Below are positions 1 through 8,975 of a stretch of 64,000 bases of DNA, piece by piece. This DNA is from Bacteroidota bacterium (GTDB taxonomy: Bacteria; Bacteroidota; Bacteroidia; Bacteroidales; F082): assembly GCA_018830105.1 (NCBI GenBank), contig JAHJTC010000006.1:124001-188000 (forward strand), given 5' to 3'. Position numbers and translations under genes: made by a program. The first letter of the stretch is position 1; each line of letters opens with the position of its first letter. Below the pieces are notes generated by a model. It was not told the origin of the DNA. It did not search any database and was given only the letters and a program-made list of their open reading frames with translations.

Positions 1-1210
1 CAACGAACAACATCTTGGTGAAGTTTCGATGATTAAGGTTTATGGCGGAACAATTACCGAAGGTCAGGATATGATTAATCCCAGAAATGGTAATAAGGAA
101 CGTATCTCGCAGTTTTTTGTCGTAAACGGCAAAAACAGGGAAAAAGTTGACAAGGTTGTTGCAGGAGATATTGCTGTAACCATCAAGTTAAAGGAAATCA
201 GAACCAATGACTCATTGATGGATATGAAAAATGCAGATGCCGGTTTTGAACCCATCGCTTTTCCTGATCCCATTTTTATGACAGCTGTTAAAGCGGAGAA
301 CTCGCAGGAAGACGAAAAGTTGGGTAGCATTCTGCAGGAAATGCATCGTTCCGATCCTACCATTATTGCAGGCCTGTCGCGCGAGTTGCGCCAGATGATT
401 CTGAAATGTCAGGGCGAGTACCATATGAATACCATTAAGTGGTATTTCGACAATGTACATAAAATCAAGATTGAGTTTTATTCTCCAAAAATCCCCTATC
501 GAGAAACCATTACTAAAGCTGCCAAAGCAGACTACCGCCATAAGAAACAATCCGGCGGTTCGGGTCAGTTTGGTGAGGTACACCTCATGATTCAGCCCTA
601 CGTTGAAGGCTACAAAGATCCCACTGATTTCCCTGTTCGCGGAAAGGAAGAGCATAAGCTTAACTGGGGTGGCAAGCTCATCTTTGCTAACTGTATCGTA
701 GGCGGATCAATCGATGCACGCTTTATGCCTGCAATCCTTAAAGGTGTTATGGAACGCATGGAAGAGGGACCACTCACAGGATCCTATGCCCGCGACATCA
801 TTGTTTATGTTTATGATGGGAAAATGCACCCGGTCGACTCCAATGAAATCTCCTTTAAACTAGCTGGTCGTCACGCTTTTAGTGATGCATTTAGAAATGC
901 CGGGCCAAAAATTATGGAGCCGATTTATGATGTGGCCGTGCGCATGCCCGAAGATATGATGGGTGCCTGTATGACTGATTTGCAAGGCCGCCGGGCAAGT
1001 ATTATGGGCATGGATGCTGATGGAAAATATCAGATTATCCGTGCTAAAGTGCCTTTGGCCGAAATGGATAAATACAGCACCTCACTCAGCTCGATCACTT
1101 CGGGTCGTGGAACCTATTCCATGAAATATGCCGAATATGCTCAGGTTCCAGGTGATGTGCAGACCAAGCTACTCAAAGAATACGAAGAAAGCCTCAGGGA
1201 AGAGGAATAG
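1..1210 (+). CDS. Elongation factor G-like translational GTPase, 3' part
   Basis: The reading frame is open from the left edge of the window (first full codon at base 2), so the 5' part, including the GTP-binding domain, lies outside. About 402 codons remain of a protein normally near 700 residues. Visible are the end of domain II (HLGEVSMIKVYGG), domain III, domain IV with SGGSGQFGEV, and domain V with MTDLQGRRASIMGMD and a YSMKYAEYAQVP-type end. In the family this GTPase drives ribosomal translocation. The domain IV sequence differs from canonical FusA (for example NCIVGGSIDARFMPAI), so I read it as the EF-G paralogue common in Bacteroidota rather than the main fusA. The family call is secure; the paralogue assignment is inference. 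A strong terminator follows directly. Confidence 0.9.
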   Translation, partial: NEQHLGEVSMIKVYGGTITEGQDMINPRNGNKERISQFFVVNGKNREKVDKVVAGDIAVTIKLKEIRTNDSLMDMKNADAGFEPIAFPDPIFMTAVKAENSQEDEKLGSILQEMHRSDPTIIAGLSRELRQMILKCQGEYHMNTIKWYFDNVHKIKIEFYSPKIPYRETITKAAKADYRHKKQSGGSGQFGEVHLMIQPYVEGYKDPTDFPVRGKEEHKLNWGGKLIFANCIVGGSIDARFMPAILKGVMERMEEGPLTGSYARDIIVYVYDGKMHPVDSNEISFKLAGRHAFSDAFRNAGPKIMEPIYDVAVRMPEDMMGACMTDLQGRRASIMGMDADGKYQIIRAKVPLAEMDKYSTSLSSITSGRGTYSMKYAEYAQVPGDVQTKLLKEYEESLREEE

Positions 1211-1229
1211 AACCAAAAACCACTTCATC

Positions 1230-1262
1230 AAACCGGTATGCTTTGCGTACCGGTTTTTTTTA
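1230..1262. terminator. Intrinsic terminator between EF-G-like gene and response regulator
   Basis: A perfect 9-bp stem (AAACCGGTA / TACCGGTTT) encloses a 9-nt loop and is followed by a T-run. It lies 19 bases after the EF-G-like stop codon and reaches the stop codon of the convergent receiver gene, so it probably serves both directions. Confidence 0.8.
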
Positions 1263-1664
1263 TAGATCTAATTTATAAGTCGTTTCTGGATTGGCTTTTC
1301 GGTGGGTGACAAATCGTTCAATTATTTCTTTAAGATGTTCAATATCAATAGGCTTAAGCAAATAATCAAAAGCCCCATAGGCCTTTGCTTTCTCTTCGTA
1401 TCGTCCGTAAGCAGTAATGAAAATGACATCGAATTTACGAATCGGGAAACGCTCTAATAAATCAAAACCATTGCCCCGGGGCATATCGATATCCAGAAAG
1501 ATCAGATCAGGCTTATGCGTTTTTATGCTGTCCCAGGCTTTGTCGATCATAGGCACTTTGTCAACGATTTCAATGCTGTCGGAGCAAAATTCCTGAAGAA
1601 TGATTTCAAGAGAGATGATTGAATCGGGTTCGTCATCAATTAAAATTACTTTATAAGGTTTCAT
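1260..1664 (-). CDS. Receiver-only response regulator (LytR/AlgR-like receiver, no output domain)
   Basis: A 134-residue protein consisting only of a CheY-like receiver. The acidic pair D10-D11, the phospho-acceptor D58 in IFLDIDMP, T84 and K104 (LLKP) are all present. The start chosen is the ATG that overlaps the stop codon of the upstream kinase gene (ATGA at 1664-1661), rather than an in-frame start 33 bases upstream inside the kinase gene. The receiver resembles those of LytTR-type regulators, but the protein ends about 30 residues after the conserved Lys and no LytTR DNA-binding domain follows. It is translationally coupled to the LytS-type kinase and should be its phosphorylation partner. 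How a signal leaves this protein is unclear from the sequence. Confidence 0.88.
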   Translation of the reverse strand: MKPYKVILIDDEPDSIISLEIILQEFCSDSIEIVDKVPMIDKAWDSIKTHKPDLIFLDIDMPRGNGFDLLERFPIRKFDVIFITAYGRYEEKAKAYGAFDYLLKPIDIEHLKEIIERFVTHRKANPETTYKLDL

Positions 1665-4651
1665 GTTGTGAAGGATTTTAAAAAGTAAGGAAAACATACA
1701 ATTACTTCGGTGCCGCTGCTGCTTCCATCGGGTGCTTTCAGATCGTTGTAAGCAAGCGTTATATTGGTTTTCTCTTGGCTGTTAATTAGAACTATGCGTC
1801 TCTTAATAATGTTTATTCCCAGCGATTTACGGCCATCTGAATGTGTTGACTTACGGATTTTATCGGCTTGTTCGCGACCAATTCCATTGTCTGAAACACG
1901 TACTTTAAGGTCGGTTCCGGCTTCACGTTCAAAGCTAATTTCTATCATGCCGTGCTTATCACTATTCATCAGTCCATGCCAGATGGCATTTTCTACAATA
2001 GGTTGGATGATAAATACCGGAATTTTCACTTCCTCTGCAGGAATTGTGGCATCCACTTTTACCTCAAACTCAAACCTGTCTTTAAATCGTGCCGATTCGA
2101 GCTCAAGATACAAATTGAGGGCTTCAGCTTCTTTTGCGATCGAAATGGATAATTCCTGCGAGTTATCCAGAATTTTTCGCATCAGTGTCGCAAATTTTGT
2201 AAGATATCTGCTCGAAGCCATCCGATCATTTTGCAGTACATACCGGTGAACCGTATTCAACGAATTGAATAAAAAATGCGGATTCATCTGGTTGATCAAC
2301 GCTTCTTGCTGATACCAGTTGATGTCGTACATGAGTTGGTTGCGTTTCTTGATTCGCTGAATATGCCAGTAAAAGTAGAGCATAATTAGACCAAGCATCG
2401 TTAGGCCAAGCAGGATGATAAACCAGGTTTTGACCCAAAAAGGCTTGAGTATGGTGATTTCCAGACGCACAGGGTTTGTATTCCATTCGCCCCTGCCATT
2501 CATTGCACTTACTTCATAAATATAGTCTCCCGGAGGTAAGAATGGATATTGCGAACTGGTTTGCTGGCTTACAATCCATTCATTTTCAAGGCCTAGAAGT
2601 CTGTGACGGTAGGTTTGTTTGCCTTTGTTGCGGTAGCTGATGGCAAAATAATCAATATGAATGTTATTTTTGGAGTAAGGAATGCTAAGCTGATCCACTA
2701 TTTCGCGTGCCTTATGATTTACCTGAAGATTCGTGATATATATAGGAGTCTGCACATCGGGCATCATTAATTCATCGGGATGAATGATTTGTAAACCATT
2801 GGAGGTGGCCAGATAAAAATAGTCGTGCAGGCTGCCGATAGCATTTATTTCGCTGGCGTGTAAACCGGAATTTGCAGTATAGGATTTGAAATCGGCATTG
2901 TTCATCAGCTGCTTGCGTGTTATCAGACTTATGCCTTGGTTTGTTCCGATTATCAAATAGTTCTGGTTTGCTCCGATTGTGCGTATTGAATTAGAAACCA
3001 ATCCTTTAGATTTGTCAAATTGCGTTAGTTCGTTGTTAACCAACCTAAGCAAACCATTAGCTTTTGTGCCAATAAATAAGGTGTCGTTGATGGCAAAAAC
3101 CTTGGTTATTCGGTTTTCGAGCAAAGGAAATTTATTTTTTAAATGCGTATATGCTCCATTATAATAGCTCATCAAGCCGTTTAAGGTGGCAAAGTAAACC
3201 GTATCATTAATCAGCGTTATATCTTCGATGCGAACAATAAAATTATCCAACGATCTGCTTGAGAACGCCACTTCCAGATTTGGTTTATGCTTGTACAAAC
3301 CGCCGAAACGCCCAGTCCAAAGGTTATCCGAATGATCCATGTATATATCCAATGTGCTTCTAATAGCTGGAATAGCGGTTATGTGAAATTTTGAAATATT
3401 TTGATTTGAGTTGGGTTTTAAAGGCCGTTCTTTTAAGGTATAAAACTCATTAGTGGTAGCGATCAAAAGGGATTGGGTGGGTTCGTGAAAGAGTATGTCG
3501 TTGATTTCAAAAACGTTTTCCTTGTTTAATTCGATAATTTCGATTGCATTGTTTTTTGTTAGTTTTCCAATTCTGCCACGTGTAAGAGCCAGCCAACAGT
3601 TTTCGTTGGGATCTATATAAATATCTTTAACCTTTTGAAAATCATGATCGGTGTGTCGGTTAAAGAAAATACTGTTTTTTATGGGAATATAATAAACCCC
3701 TTTATTCAGGCTCGTAATCCACAAGCCTCCTTCGTGATCATAAGCAAAAGCTGATACAGAAAGCCGTTTAAAAAAATTATTGGGTTCAGACGACAGGTTG
3801 AAATCCGAGAACTGAAAAACACCATGAGCAGCCGTTCCGACTAAAATTGTTCCGCTTGCATCACCATTTAAGGCTAAAATACTGCTTTTGAAGGTTCTGC
3901 TTTGTTTGATATGGCCATGAGGGTCGAGTTCATAAAGCGTTTGATTAACCGAGAAAAACAGGCGATTTTGAAAGCGAAAGGCTCGAAAATACTGCCACAT
4001 GTTTTTTAATTGCTGGGGGATCTCAAAACGTGAGACTCCTTGATCAGTGTGCAGCAAATATTTATGCCTCTCTTCTTCTGCTGATGTTCCCTGAAACAAA
4101 ACTTTATTACTGTCTAAGAGGTAAAATGCGGAAGTTGTATCTTTTTGAAATGGTTTAAGCGCCGGAAAATTGCCCTTACTATTGATTTGGATGTGGCCAT
4201 AAGCAGGGTGGTTGATAACAAGCGAATCCGATGGAAATACATGGTAGGTATCATAGAGACGTATTGAAATCTTATGCTGTGTTAAAAAACTGTCTAGTTT
4301 GTGATTAAAGGGATAGGCTACAATTTTTGTTCCGTCAAAATAGGCAAAATGCCCTTTGATAGAATTCACCCAAATGCGGCCTTTTGAATCGAGTTCCAGA
4401 TCGAAAACGGTATTTTCGGGTAATCCTTTGTTTTCATCAAAAATCGTAAAACGATAGCCGTCGTAGCGCGCCAGCCCTTGATCGGTCGAAAACCACATAT
4501 AGCCCTTATTGTCCTGTAGCACATCATAAACCTCCGACGAAGGCAGGCCGTCTTCATTTGTAAACTGCCTGTAAACGGGCTCCTGTGCGTGCAAAGCCAG
4601 GCTGATGAGCAGAAAAATGATCGAAATGAGTGAAAGAATGAAAACTTTCAT
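1661..4651 (-). CDS. Two-component propeller sensor histidine kinase, LytS family
   Basis: A 996-residue membrane sensor kinase. Residues 1-22 form a signal peptide ending at HAQ. A long region to about residue 640 carries repeated propeller motifs (for example GLPSSEVYDVLQDNKGYMWF and GLWITSLNKGVYYI). A Y_Y_Y domain follows (about 680-740), then one membrane helix (743-762), a His_kinase domain with NPHFLFNS (H792), and an ATPase domain with the N-box VENAIWHG (886-893) and DNGIG (921-925). This is the periplasmic-sensor, cytoplasmic-kinase design common in Bacteroidota. It precedes and overlaps the receiver gene by 4 bases. A good promoter lies just upstream. The ligand cannot be read from sequence; no polysaccharide-utilisation genes lie nearby. 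Confidence 0.93.
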   Translation of the reverse strand: MKVFILSLISIIFLLISLALHAQEPVYRQFTNEDGLPSSEVYDVLQDNKGYMWFSTDQGLARYDGYRFTIFDENKGLPENTVFDLELDSKGRIWVNSIKGHFAYFDGTKIVAYPFNHKLDSFLTQHKISIRLYDTYHVFPSDSLVINHPAYGHIQINSKGNFPALKPFQKDTTSAFYLLDSNKVLFQGTSAEEERHKYLLHTDQGVSRFEIPQQLKNMWQYFRAFRFQNRLFFSVNQTLYELDPHGHIKQSRTFKSSILALNGDASGTILVGTAAHGVFQFSDFNLSSEPNNFFKRLSVSAFAYDHEGGLWITSLNKGVYYIPIKNSIFFNRHTDHDFQKVKDIYIDPNENCWLALTRGRIGKLTKNNAIEIIELNKENVFEINDILFHEPTQSLLIATTNEFYTLKERPLKPNSNQNISKFHITAIPAIRSTLDIYMDHSDNLWTGRFGGLYKHKPNLEVAFSSRSLDNFIVRIEDITLINDTVYFATLNGLMSYYNGAYTHLKNKFPLLENRITKVFAINDTLFIGTKANGLLRLVNNELTQFDKSKGLVSNSIRTIGANQNYLIIGTNQGISLITRKQLMNNADFKSYTANSGLHASEINAIGSLHDYFYLATSNGLQIIHPDELMMPDVQTPIYITNLQVNHKAREIVDQLSIPYSKNNIHIDYFAISYRNKGKQTYRHRLLGLENEWIVSQQTSSQYPFLPPGDYIYEVSAMNGRGEWNTNPVRLEITILKPFWVKTWFIILLGLTMLGLIMLYFYWHIQRIKKRNQLMYDINWYQQEALINQMNPHFLFNSLNTVHRYVLQNDRMASSRYLTKFATLMRKILDNSQELSISIAKEAEALNLYLELESARFKDRFEFEVKVDATIPAEEVKIPVFIIQPIVENAIWHGLMNSDKHGMIEISFEREAGTDLKVRVSDNGIGREQADKIRKSTHSDGRKSLGINIIKRRIVLINSQEKTNITLAYNDLKAPDGSSSGTEVIVCFPYFLKSFTT

Positions 4652-4668
4652 CCTGCTTGGTTTTCTGA

Positions 4669-4698
4669 CAAATATACGTGAAAATTATTCATCTTCAA
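4669..4698 (-). promoter_or_regulatory. Bacteroidota-type promoter for the LytS-type kinase
   Basis: On the minus strand TTG (4698-4696), 19-bp spacer, TATATTTG (4676-4669) match the TTG-N19/20-TAnnTTTG pattern exactly. The kinase ATG is 17 bases downstream of the -7 box. Confidence 0.65.
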
Positions 4699-4835
4699 GC
4701 AGGCATATCATTTAGTAACGGCTTTAACAGCTTATTTTTTTTGTATTATTTATATTGTTTTCGATCCATTTTCGATCTAAAAAAACAGTTTTAGCATGTT
4801 TTTGTCAACAATTCCTAAATCTTTTTAGTTAAAAC

Positions 4836-4866
4836 TTGTTTGTAATGTTGAAAAAATGTACTTTTC
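4836..4866 (+). promoter_or_regulatory. Putative promoter for the TPR sensor kinase
   Basis: TTG at 4836-4838, 20-bp spacer, TACTTTTC at 4859-4866: seven of the eight bases of the -7 pattern with ideal spacing, 22 bases before the ATG at 4889. Confidence 0.45.
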
Positions 4867-4888
4867 ACCCTGCAATTAAGGATAGCTA

Positions 4889-7051
4889 ATGAAACGACCA
4901 ATTAAAGCGAACATTTTATTGTGGATACTTATTATAGTGTTTTTCCTTTATGGGGGGACGCGCCTTATGGCAAGTGAAAACGATAGTCTTCGGCGCTTAA
5001 TAACAACCTCCAGCTCCCGAATCGACAGACTTAATGCCCGTTTGCTTTATTCGCGCAAGATTATTCCTGAGCAAATGGATTCGGCCAGAATGCTGTTGTT
5101 GCAGGCTGAGGAACTTAAGAACTCGTCGGATCTATTGCTCAGAGCCGACTATTTTAATGTTTGGGGATTGTATTATTGGTACAGAAATGAGGCTGACAGT
5201 GCCATAACAGAGCTTACAAAAACAGCACAGCTGCCTGTGCAGGAACGCTTATTCGATAAGCTGGCCGAAGCATATAATAATTTGGGCGTACTCTATAGCA
5301 GGGGGGCACGAACTGATTCTTCCCTCAAATACCTGCACAAAGCCCTGGAGCTGGATCAGATGCGAGACAACGCCAAAGGAATTGCTAAAACAAGTTATGA
5401 TTTGGGGAGGATTTACCGCAGCCAGTCGAAATACCTGATCGCTTATGAGTATCAAATTAAGGCAGTTGAATTGATGCGGCAGCAAAAGGACACCTTACGC
5501 ATAGTGAGCACTCTGGTAGCACTGGGTGTGCTGAGCTCAGATTTAAGGAAAGTTGATGAGGCCATAACTTATTATAAGGAAGTGGAACAACTGGCCGATG
5601 CCTATAGTGGTAATTATAATAAAGCTGTTTTGTACAACAATATTACGGCCTATTATATGGATGTAATGAATGATTTTGAAAAGGCTGAATATTATGCGCG
5701 TAAAGGATTGGAGGAAGCAAATAACGACTTACAAAGTCAGACTTTTTTATACGCTAACCTTGCTTCGGCACTCAGGAATTTGGGGCAATTAGATAGTGCA
5801 AAATACTATTTTAGAAGGGCGATAAGTCAAGCAATCGCTTATGGATATGACCAAAGCTTGGTGGGTTCTTACAGCAATTATGGAAACATGTTCAAAGCGA
5901 ATGGCAGCATTGATTCGGCTGGCTTTTACCTGAACAAAGCATTGAATGTTTCTGAACAGCTGGGAAGCAGAAATTGGAAACAGATGATATTGGCAGGTTT
6001 AGCGTCTTTGGATAGCTTAAAGGGTGATTATCAATCAGCTTACAAACATCTTTTGCAATCGGCTGTTTTAAAAGACTCCATCTTTAATGAAGAGAGTGAC
6101 CGCCGAATCGAGGAGCTCAAAGTGATTTATGAAATCAAGGAAAAAGATGCCGAACTTGAAGCCCTGAGTGAACAAAATCAATTGAATCAAAGAATAATAC
6201 AAAAGCAGTACCAGGTGATTTTGATCACGATAATTGCCGTTATTTTGTTTCTGGGAATCATTTTCGTTTTGCGCCGCTCGCGCTTGAAAATACTGGAAAA
6301 AAACAAAGAGATCCGTTCGCAGAAAGATGCTATTCAGCAGAAAAATAAGAATTTGCAGGAGCTGAACCAAACCAAGGATAAATTTATTTCCATCATTTCA
6401 CACGACCTCAGGGGGCCTTTTAATTCGCTGATCGGCTTACTGGAAATGTTTATTGATGATTATAGCACCATCGATGATGAAGAGCGTCTTACCATGCTCA
6501 AATCCATGCACAAAAGCAGCACGAATACCTATAATTTGCTGGTTAACCTGCTGGATTGGTCGCGGGCACAAAGAAGCAAGATTGAAAATAACCCGAAAAT
6601 ATTTAACTGTCATGAAGTAGTTAATCAGGTATTTGAGTTATTGGCGTCCCGTGCAGAGCGAAAAAGCCATGAGCTGATAAACGATCTTCCGGAAAACACA
6701 GAAACCTTTTCCGATCCCAACCTGATAAGCAGTATTTTGATCAATCTGGTGAATAATGCCATCAAGTTCACGCCAAAAGGCGGAACGATCAGGGTGCATT
6801 ATATTGAAGAAGCCAATCAGTGCAGAATTTGTGTGGATGATAACGGCATAGGCATTCCAAAGGAAAAGCAGCAGGAATTATTTAAAATTGATAGCGACTT
6901 CCGCAATCCGGGCACCGAAAAAGAAACCGGAACGGGGCTGGGTCTGGTTTTAGTGAAGGAATTTGTTGATTTAATCGGCGGTGAAATCATGGTTTCGAGC
7001 CTGCCCGAAAAAGGATCGCGCTTCTGTTTTACGATTCCTAAGAAGGGGTGA
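4889..7051 (+). CDS. TPR-containing membrane sensor histidine kinase
   Basis: A 720-residue hybrid of a TPR sensor and a histidine kinase. The N-terminus has a hydrophobic signal/anchor (8-25). Residues about 80-400 are tetratricopeptide repeats (for example AYNNLGVLYSRGARTDSSLK). A membrane helix spans 442-461 and a coiled coil 465-495. The HisKA domain has H505 in SIISHDLRGP. The ATPase domain has NNAIKF (622-627), DNGIG (651-655) and the G box GTGLGLVLVK (681-690). The TPR part should face the periplasm and the kinase part the cytoplasm. No response regulator is adjacent in its own direction, so its partner is elsewhere, or is the divergently encoded receiver. Signal unknown. Confidence 0.92.
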   Translation: MKRPIKANILLWILIIVFFLYGGTRLMASENDSLRRLITTSSSRIDRLNARLLYSRKIIPEQMDSARMLLLQAEELKNSSDLLLRADYFNVWGLYYWYRNEADSAITELTKTAQLPVQERLFDKLAEAYNNLGVLYSRGARTDSSLKYLHKALELDQMRDNAKGIAKTSYDLGRIYRSQSKYLIAYEYQIKAVELMRQQKDTLRIVSTLVALGVLSSDLRKVDEAITYYKEVEQLADAYSGNYNKAVLYNNITAYYMDVMNDFEKAEYYARKGLEEANNDLQSQTFLYANLASALRNLGQLDSAKYYFRRAISQAIAYGYDQSLVGSYSNYGNMFKANGSIDSAGFYLNKALNVSEQLGSRNWKQMILAGLASLDSLKGDYQSAYKHLLQSAVLKDSIFNEESDRRIEELKVIYEIKEKDAELEALSEQNQLNQRIIQKQYQVILITIIAVILFLGIIFVLRRSRLKILEKNKEIRSQKDAIQQKNKNLQELNQTKDKFISIISHDLRGPFNSLIGLLEMFIDDYSTIDDEERLTMLKSMHKSSTNTYNLLVNLLDWSRAQRSKIENNPKIFNCHEVVNQVFELLASRAERKSHELINDLPENTETFSDPNLISSILINLVNNAIKFTPKGGTIRVHYIEEANQCRICVDDNGIGIPKEKQQELFKIDSDFRNPGTEKETGTGLGLVLVKEFVDLIGGEIMVSSLPEKGSRFCFTIPKKG

Positions 7052-7080
7052 TTGTTAACCCACCCATTTTCCTAGCTTTG
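7052..7080 (+). promoter_or_regulatory. Bacteroidota-type promoter for the acyl-ACP thioesterase
   Basis: TTG (7052-7054), 18-bp spacer, TAGCTTTG (7073-7080). The -7 box is a perfect match and lies 17 bases before the ATG at 7098. It begins immediately after the kinase stop codon, so the thioesterase probably has its own promoter. Confidence 0.6.
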
Positions 7081-7097
7081 CAAATCAAAGCAAGTGT

Positions 7098-7835
7098 ATG
7101 AAATCAAAAACTATCCGAACTGATAATGTTGATGTTTCCTGGCAGGATGTTGATGCGCACGGACAAATGAGCCTGCGGGCTTTTGCTGTTTTCATGCAGG
7201 AATCGGCCTGGAAACATGCCGAGGAGCTGGGTTTTGGTTTTGGCTTTATGGCTCAGCATGATGCCTTTTGGGTGCTCAAAAGCATACGGGCTCAAATTTT
7301 TCAGTATCCGGCATGGAAGCAAAATGTGCTGCTGCAAACCTGGCATCGTGGCTATCAGGGTTTGCTGGCTTTCAGGGATTTTAAACTTACAAATCAGCAC
7401 GACAAAGTGCTTGCGCTGGCTGCCAGCGATTGGGTGATCATGCACCGGCAAAGCCGTCGCCCGCTCAAAACAGATATTTTGGAGGAGTTTGCCGCAACAG
7501 CGTTGGAACAGCAGGCGCTGGAGGGTTTTGTTTGCTCAAAAGAACAAACCACAAAGCTTGTTTATGAAGCAGATCGCACAGTAAATTTTTCCGAAACAGA
7601 TATGCATGGCCACATGAATAACACCCGTTATTTTGAATGGGCAGCGGATGTTTTGAATGAAGTTTCGGAAACGAAAACACATGTGAAACAATTTGAGATG
7701 CAGTTTCGCAACGAATGTCGTGTTAAGGATGTTATCAAAATATCAGCGCATCAAAACGGCAAAACCTACACCATAGCAGGCGTCAACAGCCGCCATGGAA
7801 AAACTGTTTTCCAGCTTCATATGTGTGGGGATTGA
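7098..7835 (+). CDS. Acyl-ACP thioesterase (double hotdog)
   Basis: A 245-residue cytoplasmic protein with two hotdog halves. The first half has SWQDVDAHGQMSLRAF and the long-helix region QESAWKHAEELG. The second half has ETDMHGHMNNTRYFEW (166-181), which carries the Asp/Asn/His/Glu cluster typical of FatA/FatB-type acyl-ACP thioesterases. The family hydrolyses acyl-ACP to free fatty acid and ACP, ending fatty-acid synthesis. Chain-length preference cannot be read from sequence. The gene is convergent with the exporter operon, with only 22 bases between stops and no obvious hairpin. Length fits the bacterial family. Confidence 0.88.
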   Translation: MKSKTIRTDNVDVSWQDVDAHGQMSLRAFAVFMQESAWKHAEELGFGFGFMAQHDAFWVLKSIRAQIFQYPAWKQNVLLQTWHRGYQGLLAFRDFKLTNQHDKVLALAASDWVIMHRQSRRPLKTDILEEFAATALEQQALEGFVCSKEQTTKLVYEADRTVNFSETDMHGHMNNTRYFEWAADVLNEVSETKTHVKQFEMQFRNECRVKDVIKISAHQNGKTYTIAGVNSRHGKTVFQLHMCGD

Positions 7836-7857
7836 ATCAGGAATTTTTGAATTTTAA

Positions 7858-8970
7858 TCACACCACCTTCTTATACCGATTCACGGCCAACACAAGCATC
7901 AGCGCCGCATATCCGGCCAGCGCATAAAACAAGCCGGCAAAATCTGAAAAACCTGATCCTTTGAGCATGATCATCCGGTTGATGGTGATGAAATAGGCAA
8001 TTGGATTGATTTTGTTGAACCATTGCGCCCAGTCGGGCATGCTTTCGATGGGCGTAAACAAACCGCTCATCAGGATGAAAATCACCAGAAAAAACCAGGA
8101 GATAAACATGGACTGCTGCATGGTGTCAGTAATGGTCGAAACCAGCAAGCCCATGGCCAAAACCACCAATAAATATACTGCTGCAACCCCCAGTAGCAAC
8201 GGGAAGCTGCCTAAAAAAGGAATATTGAAAACAACTTTGGCAATGCCTAAACCAAAAACCAGTTCGAAAAGCGCAATCAGCCAGAAGGGCAGGAGCTTGC
8301 CGGTAATAAACTGCCATTTTTTGATAGGTGTTACATTGATCTGTTCGATGGTGCCCAGCTCTTTTTCCTTTACGATATTCATGCCCGAGAGGAAAAAGCC
8401 GATGATCGTTACCAGCAAAACCAAAATGCCCGGAACCATATAGGTGATGTAATCCAGTTTGGGATTAAACCAAAACAGCGGCTCGGCAGTCAGATTGCCT
8501 TTGTTGGTTTTGAAAGGCACTCTTTTGGCCAGTATGTTTTTATTAAAGCCCTGAATTACCTGTTGTGCGTAGGCACTCATCAGGCTGGCTGCCGATCCGT
8601 TGATGGCATCGGTTACGAGTAGAACCTTGGTCGGTTGATTGGTTTCAATGGCCTTTCCGAAATCTGTCCCAATAACGATCAACTGATCAGCATCACCATT
8701 TTTGAGCCATTCGGCGGCTTGCTCATAGTTTTGCTGACGGGCAACGATTTTGAAGAAAGAGGAGCTTTCGAAATGAAAAACCAGCTCGCGCGAGCCTTGG
8801 CTATGATCTTGATCAACAACTACAAGGCGGGTATTCTTGATCTCAAAAGTGGCGGTGTACGACAGGATAAGCAATTGCACGATGGGCACAATAAAGATAA
8901 TTGGCAGCATGGTTTTATCTCTGAAAATCTGTCGGAACTCCTTTTGCAAGATGAAGATAACCGTTCGCAT
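7858..8970 (-). CDS. ABC-2 type transporter permease (distal subunit)
   Basis: A 370-residue membrane protein with the ABC-2 layout: a cytoplasmic N-terminus (KEFRQIFRDKTML), a first membrane helix (about 20-40), a large extracytoplasmic domain to about residue 175, then five helices including VPGILVLLVTIIGFFLSGMNIVKEKELGTIEQINVTPI. The ...REKE.GTIEQ... motif is typical of YhhJ/YbhR-type permeases. It is last in the operon, 5 bases after the first permease gene, and is its heterodimer partner by family precedent. With the two ATPases, the adaptor and the TolC-like channel it should form a tripartite drug or lipid-like exporter. Substrate unknown. Confidence 0.92.
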   Translation of the reverse strand: MRTVIFILQKEFRQIFRDKTMLPIIFIVPIVQLLILSYTATFEIKNTRLVVVDQDHSQGSRELVFHFESSSFFKIVARQQNYEQAAEWLKNGDADQLIVIGTDFGKAIETNQPTKVLLVTDAINGSAASLMSAYAQQVIQGFNKNILAKRVPFKTNKGNLTAEPLFWFNPKLDYITYMVPGILVLLVTIIGFFLSGMNIVKEKELGTIEQINVTPIKKWQFITGKLLPFWLIALFELVFGLGIAKVVFNIPFLGSFPLLLGVAAVYLLVVLAMGLLVSTITDTMQQSMFISWFFLVIFILMSGLFTPIESMPDWAQWFNKINPIAYFITINRMIMLKGSGFSDFAGLFYALAGYAALMLVLAVNRYKKVV

Positions 8971-8975
8971 GGGAT

